From Thioploca sp. (lineage in GTDB: Bacteria > Pseudomonadota > Gammaproteobacteria > Beggiatoales > Beggiatoaceae): a DNA stretch of 10,327 bases. How positions within the stretch are numbered: position 1 is the first letter of the stretch; the number at the start of each line of letters is the position of its first letter. This document shows, piece by piece, positions 6,647 to 10,327 of the stretch. A program made the translations under genes and the position numbers. The stretch covers positions 1 through 10,327 of the forward strand of contig DRQV01000077.1 in assembly GCA_011371325.1 (NCBI GenBank), given 5' to 3'. Under the pieces are notes generated by a model. That model was not told the origin of the DNA, did no database searches, and saw nothing but the letters and a program-made list of their open reading frames with translations.

Positions 6647-6703
6647 CCTTGGATCGATGAAATTCGGCAAAATAAGTTTATAGCTCATTGGTCGAGGTTT
6701 TTT
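6647..6703 (+). terminator. Possible rho-independent terminator of leuS
   Basis: CCTTGG (6647-6652) can pair with TCGAGG (6692-6697) using G-U pairs, and ATGA (6657-6660) with TCAT (6685-6688); the stem is followed directly by six T (6698-6703). The loop is large and the pairing imperfect, so this is tentative, but position and U-tract suit the end of leuS ahead of the convergent gene. Confidence 0.35.
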
Positions 6704-6786
6704 ATGGAGTGACTTAGTTTGCTATATACTTGGTATCAAGTTCTTTAATAGAAATTGGATTTTGGAAAAATTATGAATAAATATAG

Positions 6787-7890
6787 TTACATAGCTGGTA
6801 AAGTAAAGTAAAATGTACTGCCTTTCCCTTCAATACTTTCTATGCCAATTTCTCCTCCGAGTTTTTCTATTACCTGTCTCACTATAGATAAACCTAAACC
6901 ATATCCATCTACATTATCATCGTGTAAACGTGTAAAAGGAGTGAATAATTTAGCTTGGGATGATTTAGAAAGGCCAGTACCATTATCATGTATCCAAAAT
7001 TTTATCATGTTATCTTCTTGCAGATTTGCCCCTAATTCTAATTTAGGTGGTCTACCACCATATTTTAAACCATTGCTAATATAATTTGCCCAAACTTCTT
7101 CAATCCAAGGAGCATAACTATTTGCTATTGGCCAAGTATCTGGAAAGACAATTTCACCTTGTAATTCTTTAATTAGATGATTCAATCTTTTTTCCAAAAC
7201 TTGATTTATAATATCATTCATATCAATAGCTTCAGTTCTAATAGTATGTTGTTGGGAAACTCCAGCTAATAATAATAATGCATTAATAATTTCTAACATT
7301 TTTTGCCCAGAGTCACTAATCAATTGTAAATATTTAGGCAATTGAATACTATTATCAGTAGTTAAAAGTCGATCACTAAGAGCCATTATACCTGTTAAAG
7401 GGCCTCTTAAATCATGAGCTACAGTGTGGGCGAAAGACTTTAATTCTAAATTACGTTCTTCTAATTCAGCTGCATAAGTATCACGAACTTTTATTTCATC
7501 TTCTAATTGTTGTTGTAACTTACGCAAATTTAAATGGGATGAAACCCGAGCTAAAACTTCTTCAGCTTGTAACGGTTTAGTAATATAATCAACTGCTCCT
7601 AATGAAAAACCTTTTACTTTATCAACAGTATCAGATAATGCTGTCATAAAAATAATTGGAATGTCTTGAGTTGTAGGTAAAGCTTTTAATCTTTTGCATA
7701 CTTCAAATCCATCTATACCAGGCATCATTATATCTAATAAAATTAAATCTGGATGAGCATATTCAGCTTTTTTTATAGCTGCTGCCCCATCTTTGGCTAC
7801 TAATACTTTAAATCCAACATCGGTCAAAAAGTCTAATAATAAGCTGATATTGGCTGGAATATCATCAACAATTAATAATTTATCTTGCAT
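6787..7890 (-). CDS. REC-histidine kinase hybrid (response regulator first), cytoplasmic
   Basis: This 367-residue signalling protein has no membrane segment. Residues 1-120 are a receiver domain: acidic pair DD (9-10), phospho-acceptor D53 in LLDIMMPG, conserved T83 and K105 (TKP). Residues 120-150 form a charged, probably coiled-coil linker. Residues 150-215 are the dimerisation/phosphotransfer domain with H159 in VAHDLRGPL. Residues 255-367 are the ATPase: N box N269/N273 (WANYISNGLKYGG), DNGTG (302-306), FTPFTRLH (316-323), GYGLGLSIV (329-337). All catalytic residues are present, so it should be an active kinase whose activity is gated by phosphorylation of its own receiver by a partner kinase. 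There is no partner gene next to it. It is divergent from ruvX and convergent with leuS. The N-terminal ATG and direct start into the receiver fold (KLLIVDD) support the chosen start. Confidence 0.92.
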   Translation of the reverse strand: MQDKLLIVDDIPANISLLLDFLTDVGFKVLVAKDGAAAIKKAEYAHPDLILLDIMMPGIDGFEVCKRLKALPTTQDIPIIFMTALSDTVDKVKGFSLGAVDYITKPLQAEEVLARVSSHLNLRKLQQQLEDEIKVRDTYAAELEERNLELKSFAHTVAHDLRGPLTGIMALSDRLLTTDNSIQLPKYLQLISDSGQKMLEIINALLLLAGVSQQHTIRTEAIDMNDIINQVLEKRLNHLIKELQGEIVFPDTWPIANSYAPWIEEVWANYISNGLKYGGRPPKLELGANLQEDNMIKFWIHDNGTGLSKSSQAKLFTPFTRLHDDNVDGYGLGLSIVRQVIEKLGGEIGIESIEGKGSTFYFTLPAM

Positions 7891-7928
7891 AAATTTTTCT
7901 CAGTGTCGATTGAAATACGATAAATTCA

Positions 7929-7952
7929 ATTATACTTCAAATATATTATACT
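7929..7952. promoter_or_regulatory. Overlapping divergent promoters between the kinase gene and ruvX
   Basis: The octamer ATTATACT occurs twice, 16 bases apart (7929-7936, 7945-7952). Read on the minus strand each gives a perfect TATAAT -10 for the kinase gene; read on the plus strand each gives TATACT for ruvX. The -35 regions are weak (TTCAAT at 7925-7930 for ruvX). Shared -10 bases would make the two directions compete for polymerase. Confidence 0.4.
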
Positions 7953-7984
7953 GAAATAAGATATAAACTTAAACGGTTATAAAA

Positions 7985-8371
7985 ATGTATTTCATGGGAT
8001 TTGATTATGGTAGTAAAAGAATTGGAGTAGCAATAGGACAAACTATTACTAAAACTGCTAGTCCTTTAGCAATTATATCAGTAAAAAATAAACAAATAGA
8101 TTGGGCAAGTATTAATGCTTTGATAAAAGAATGGCAACCACATAAAATGATAGTTGGCTTACCTAAACATAATGATGGATCGGATAGTGTAATGACCATT
8201 GCAGTTCAACGTTTTTGTCAGAAGTTACATGGACGTTATCATGTGCCAGTATATACTATTGATGAAAGATTATCTTCAATCGCAGCGGCTGAAAGAGTAT
8301 CAGGACAATTAGATGCCGTTGCTGCTCAAGTTATTTTAGAAACTTGGTTCAGTGAATTTTATCCCAATTAA
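7985..8371 (+). CDS. ruvX: RuvX/YqgF family RNase H-fold nuclease
   Basis: This 128-residue protein belongs to the YqgF family, implicated in pre-16S rRNA 5'-end processing and also described as a Holliday-junction resolvase. Seen: FDYGSKRIGVAIG (6-18) with the first acidic residue D7; IVGLPKHNDGS (56-66); the family motif TIDERLSS (91-98); and the last acidic residue D110 in LDAVAAQVIL. The catalytic set of an RNase H fold is complete and the length is slightly below the usual 135-140. In many gammaproteobacteria it follows yqgE/algH; here it stands alone, divergent from the kinase and convergent with rsmE. No clear Shine-Dalgarno is visible, but the N-terminus begins exactly at the family's first strand. 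Confidence 0.95.
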   Translation: MYFMGFDYGSKRIGVAIGQTITKTASPLAIISVKNKQIDWASINALIKEWQPHKMIVGLPKHNDGSDSVMTIAVQRFCQKLHGRYHVPVYTIDERLSSIAAAERVSGQLDAVAAQVILETWFSEFYPN

Positions 8372-9099
8372 CATAAGTCTCCATGCCATATTTGACATAT
8401 TGATAATATTGCAGTAGCTGCTGTTTCAGTGCGTAATATTCGTTTGCCTAAATTAATATCTAAATAGCCAGCTTCGATTGCTAATTCTATCTCTAAATCA
8501 GATAAACCACCTTCTGGTCCAACTAGGACTGTTATCGGATGTTGAATGTTATGTCTGGATAGTGATACACATAAATTGTGGATTCCAGTTGGTGATAAAA
8601 CTAAACAATCACCAATTTGAGATTCAGTTAACCAAGTTGTTAATGTAACTACATCGTGTAATTGGGGTAAATGATTTCTGCCAGATTGTTCACAGGCACC
8701 GATAATAATTTTATTCCAATGTTGTCTACGTTTATCAATCTTGTGTAATGGTGGACTACGTTCGGTTATCACTGGTACAATATTTTGGACTCCTAATTCT
8801 ACTGCTTTTTGAATGGTATAATCCATATGTTCAGGTCGAGAAACCGATTGTACTAATGTTAATTTTAATGGTGATTCATAATTAATATTTTTATATTCAT
8901 AGATTTGTAATTTGGCTAATTTTTTAGTTACGCTGACTAAATTTGCAACATATTCACCACCTTGTCCATTAAATAAAGTTATTGAAGTATTGATTTGTTT
9001 ACGCAATACATTTAACAGATAATGGGATAAATCTTTTGCTAAAATAATTTCTTGTCCAACTGATAATGATATTTCTACAAATAAACGAGAACGACGCAT
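8368..9099 (-). CDS. rsmE: 16S rRNA m3U1498 methyltransferase
   Basis: This 243-residue SPOUT-class methyltransferase methylates N3 of U1498 in 16S rRNA in the assembled small subunit, using S-adenosylmethionine. An N-terminal PUA-like RNA-binding domain (1-70) contains HYLLNVLR (26-33). The catalytic trefoil-knot domain has KAVELGV (98-104), GACEQSGRN (134-142), VLVGPEGGLS (191-200) and the closing knot LGKRILRTETAA (217-228), all typical of the family. Length is normal. The start ATG (9097-9099) has GGAG (9107-9110 on the plus strand, read in reverse) eight bases upstream. Its TAA stop (8368-8370) overlaps the ruvX TAA (8369-8371). Confidence 0.96.
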   Translation of the reverse strand: MRRSRLFVEISLSVGQEIILAKDLSHYLLNVLRKQINTSITLFNGQGGEYVANLVSVTKKLAKLQIYEYKNINYESPLKLTLVQSVSRPEHMDYTIQKAVELGVQNIVPVITERSPPLHKIDKRRQHWNKIIIGACEQSGRNHLPQLHDVVTLTTWLTESQIGDCLVLSPTGIHNLCVSLSRHNIQHPITVLVGPEGGLSDLEIELAIEAGYLDINLGKRILRTETAATAILSICQIWHGDLC

Positions 9100-9106
9100 A
9101 TCAGGA

Positions 9107-9110
9107 CTCC
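9107..9110 (-). promoter_or_regulatory. Ribosome binding site of rsmE
   Basis: GGAG on the minus strand stands eight bases before the ATG and settles the start, since the preceding sequence adds no homologous residues. Confidence 0.6.
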
Positions 9111-9292
9111 AAGTTTAGTAACTATTTTTTAGTTTATAGGTGATTTTTTAAGTGATTATAACATGGATTTAATTTATAATTTGGTTAAATCTAATTCAGC
9201 AACACCTATATATTTAAGGATTAGGAGATTTCCAGTGGTAGACTGATGCAAAACCTCAGCAAAATTCAGAATAATTATTAAATATTTGCAAA

Positions 9293-9301
9293 TGATATAA
9301 T
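9293..9301 (+). promoter_or_regulatory. Extended -10 promoter of the T5orf172/BRO gene
   Basis: TGATATAAT is a perfect extended -10 (TG-n-TATAAT), a form that needs little -35; upstream sequence is AT-rich with only a weak TTATTA. Transcription would start near 9308, giving an untranslated leader of about 125 nt. Confidence 0.5.
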
Positions 9302-9324
9302 TTTCTGATTAAATAGTTGGTAAG

Positions 9325-9412
9325 TGGTTTAGGGTAGTTTTATCGACAACCCCAAGCCTAGACAATTAACTAAACCAGCTAGTCTTGCCGTACAAATAGT
9401 ATAGCAGACTGC
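9325..9412 (+). promoter_or_regulatory. Structured leader with nested inverted repeats
   Basis: TGGTTTAG (9325-9332) is complementary to CTAAACCA (9370-9377). Directly after it, GCTAGTCTTGC (9378-9388) pairs with GCAGACTGC (9404-9412) as a nine-pair stem with two bulged T on the left arm. Both lie between the extended -10 and the Shine-Dalgarno AAGGA (9422-9426) of the next gene. They could be RNA structures controlling expression or operator sites for the BRO protein itself. No known riboswitch class was recognised. Confidence 0.4.
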
Positions 9413-9433
9413 TACCCAATTAAGGAACAATCC

Positions 9434-10258
9434 ATGTTATCCCATATTTATATAGTCAAAGCCAAAGGTGGTTTAATCAAAATAGGCCGTAGTGCATGTC
9501 CCAAAAGACGTATCACTGAAATTGCTAAAGCCACTGGTACTAAAGTTGTTAAGCAACATATATTTCCACTTTGCTTAAATGCCGTTAAAATTGAGAGATG
9601 TTTACATAAGCACTTTGCTGAATATAGGCAACAAGGTGAATGGTTTGATATTAGTTTTGATACCGCAGTTAAAGAAGCTAAAAAACAAGAATTTCAGACT
9701 GAAGAACCAAGTAAAGCAATAATTTTTGAATTTGAATCCAATCAACTAAGGACTATGGTTGATGAGAATGGAGAGCCTTGGTTTTGTCTTAAAGATGCTT
9801 GTGATATTTTGAAAATTGGTAATCCATCACAATTACTAAAAAGACTTAATAAAAGCGGGGTCATTTCAAATGAGGTTGCTTTTGAACGAAGTGTAGCAAG
9901 GCTTAACTTCATTAATGAACCTAATTTTTACCGAGTTATTTTTGGTAGTCGTAAGAAAGAAGCGGTAATTTTTCAGGATTGGGTATTTGAAAAAGTCCTG
10001 CCCAGCATCCGCAAAACTGGTCAATATTCTATTCCTACTAATCAACAGTTGAAAGGTAAAGTAGAGCAGAAAACTTTTGAGAATTTTATCAATGACTGTT
10101 TTATTCCAGATTCTACCAACAAGGAAAGAGCTAGAGATATTTATCTGGTTTATCAAGGTTGGTGTTTGTATAATAAATGTGAAGCTAGAACTATTCAGTG
10201 GGTTGGGATGCAGCTTAGGAAGGTTATATTAAAAGTAAATGTCCACCGAATGGAGTAG
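9434..10258 (+). CDS. T5orf172 (GIY-YIG-like) / BRO-N / primase-tail fusion protein
   Basis: This 274-residue protein has three visible parts. Residues 1-80 are a T5orf172-type GIY-YIG-like domain: YIVKAKGGLIKIG (6-18), R25/R26 in ACPKRR, E54 in the helix IERCLHKHF, and GEWFDI (68-73). Residues 95-200 are a BRO-N domain: LRTMVDENGEPWFCLKDAC (105-123), the middle LNFINEPNFYRVIFGSRK, and FEKVLPSIRKTGQYS (185-199). Residues 212-265 (FENFINDCFIPD, then LVYQGWCLYN) resemble the C-terminal tail of phage/poxvirus D5-like primase-helicases; this last call is tentative. BRO-N binds DNA; T5orf172 domains are often linked to DNA-binding domains in phages and viruses. AAGGA (9422-9426) supports ATG 9434. 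The ending (KVNVHRME) is abrupt and may reflect a frameshift in the tail. Probable prophage-type regulator; nuclease activity not established. Confidence 0.85.
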   Translation: MLSHIYIVKAKGGLIKIGRSACPKRRITEIAKATGTKVVKQHIFPLCLNAVKIERCLHKHFAEYRQQGEWFDISFDTAVKEAKKQEFQTEEPSKAIIFEFESNQLRTMVDENGEPWFCLKDACDILKIGNPSQLLKRLNKSGVISNEVAFERSVARLNFINEPNFYRVIFGSRKKEAVIFQDWVFEKVLPSIRKTGQYSIPTNQQLKGKVEQKTFENFINDCFIPDSTNKERARDIYLVYQGWCLYNKCEARTIQWVGMQLRKVILKVNVHRME

Positions 10259-10327
10259 CTTGTTGGCATGGTTTTAGGCTGAATAATTTAGCTTGTCCAA
10301 CTAATCCAAGTAGTTTGGAGGATTTAC

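Noticed and set aside
6842..7084. Plus-strand 80-codon frame opposite the kinase ATPase domain
   Set aside because: It is the complement of conserved histidine-kinase boxes and has no features of its own.
9359..9421. Possible further attC site upstream of the BRO gene
   Set aside because: The stem with two bulged T and the flanking CAATTAA repeats recall attC, but there is no RYYYAAC/GTTRRRY pair around it, and the repeats are direct, not inverted.

Overview
The window is AT-rich bacterial DNA. It carries ordinary housekeeping genes (leuS, ruvX, rsmE) plus a cytoplasmic response-regulator/histidine-kinase protein. The protein motifs and the attC type on the left suggest a gammaproteobacterium. 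The lineage is an inference and could not be pinned further.

Left part (1 to about 3400): this reads as the 3' end of an integron gene-cassette array. Successive plus-strand genes are each followed by a foldable attC-like site whose outer boxes are TTCTAAC/GTTAG (or AGCTAAC/GTCAGGC), with unpaired 4/5-nt spacers and bulged bases in the inner arm. In order: the last codons of a cassette gene (1-69), attC-1 (70-121), a KilA-N domain gene (186-971), attC-2 (913-965), a large membrane acyltransferase fused to an AlgX-like SGNH domain (990-3089), attC-3 (3125-3196, a very well-formed site of a different sequence family), a 31-codon ORF, and a decayed attC-4 (3351-3395). No integrase gene is in the window, so this is either the distal end of an integron or an attC cluster that has lost its integrase.

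Junction (3396-4052): a short hydrophobic ORF (3440-3517) with a strong ribosome binding site, several small inverted repeats (two GTTRRRY core-like motifs among them), then AT-rich sequence leading to leuS. It looks like cassette debris between the array and the stable chromosome.

Core part (4053-9099): leuS reads right and converges on a leftward REC-histidine kinase gene. That gene is divergent from ruvX across 94 bases carrying overlapping -10 boxes on both strands. ruvX converges on rsmE, and the two share the palindrome TTAA as stop codons.

Right part (9100-10327): a strong extended -10 precedes a roughly 125-nt leader with nested inverted repeats, and then a three-part gene: GIY-YIG-like T5orf172 domain, BRO-N domain, and a C-terminal segment resembling the tail of phage/virus primase-helicases. 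With the KilA-N cassette, this is the second gene here built from domains typical of phages and large DNA viruses.

The cassette genes do not form a pathway with the housekeeping genes. The likely roles are surface polysaccharide acylation (acyltransferase), phage-related regulation or defence (KilA-N, BRO), translation (leuS, rsmE), rRNA/recombination maintenance (ruvX) and signalling.
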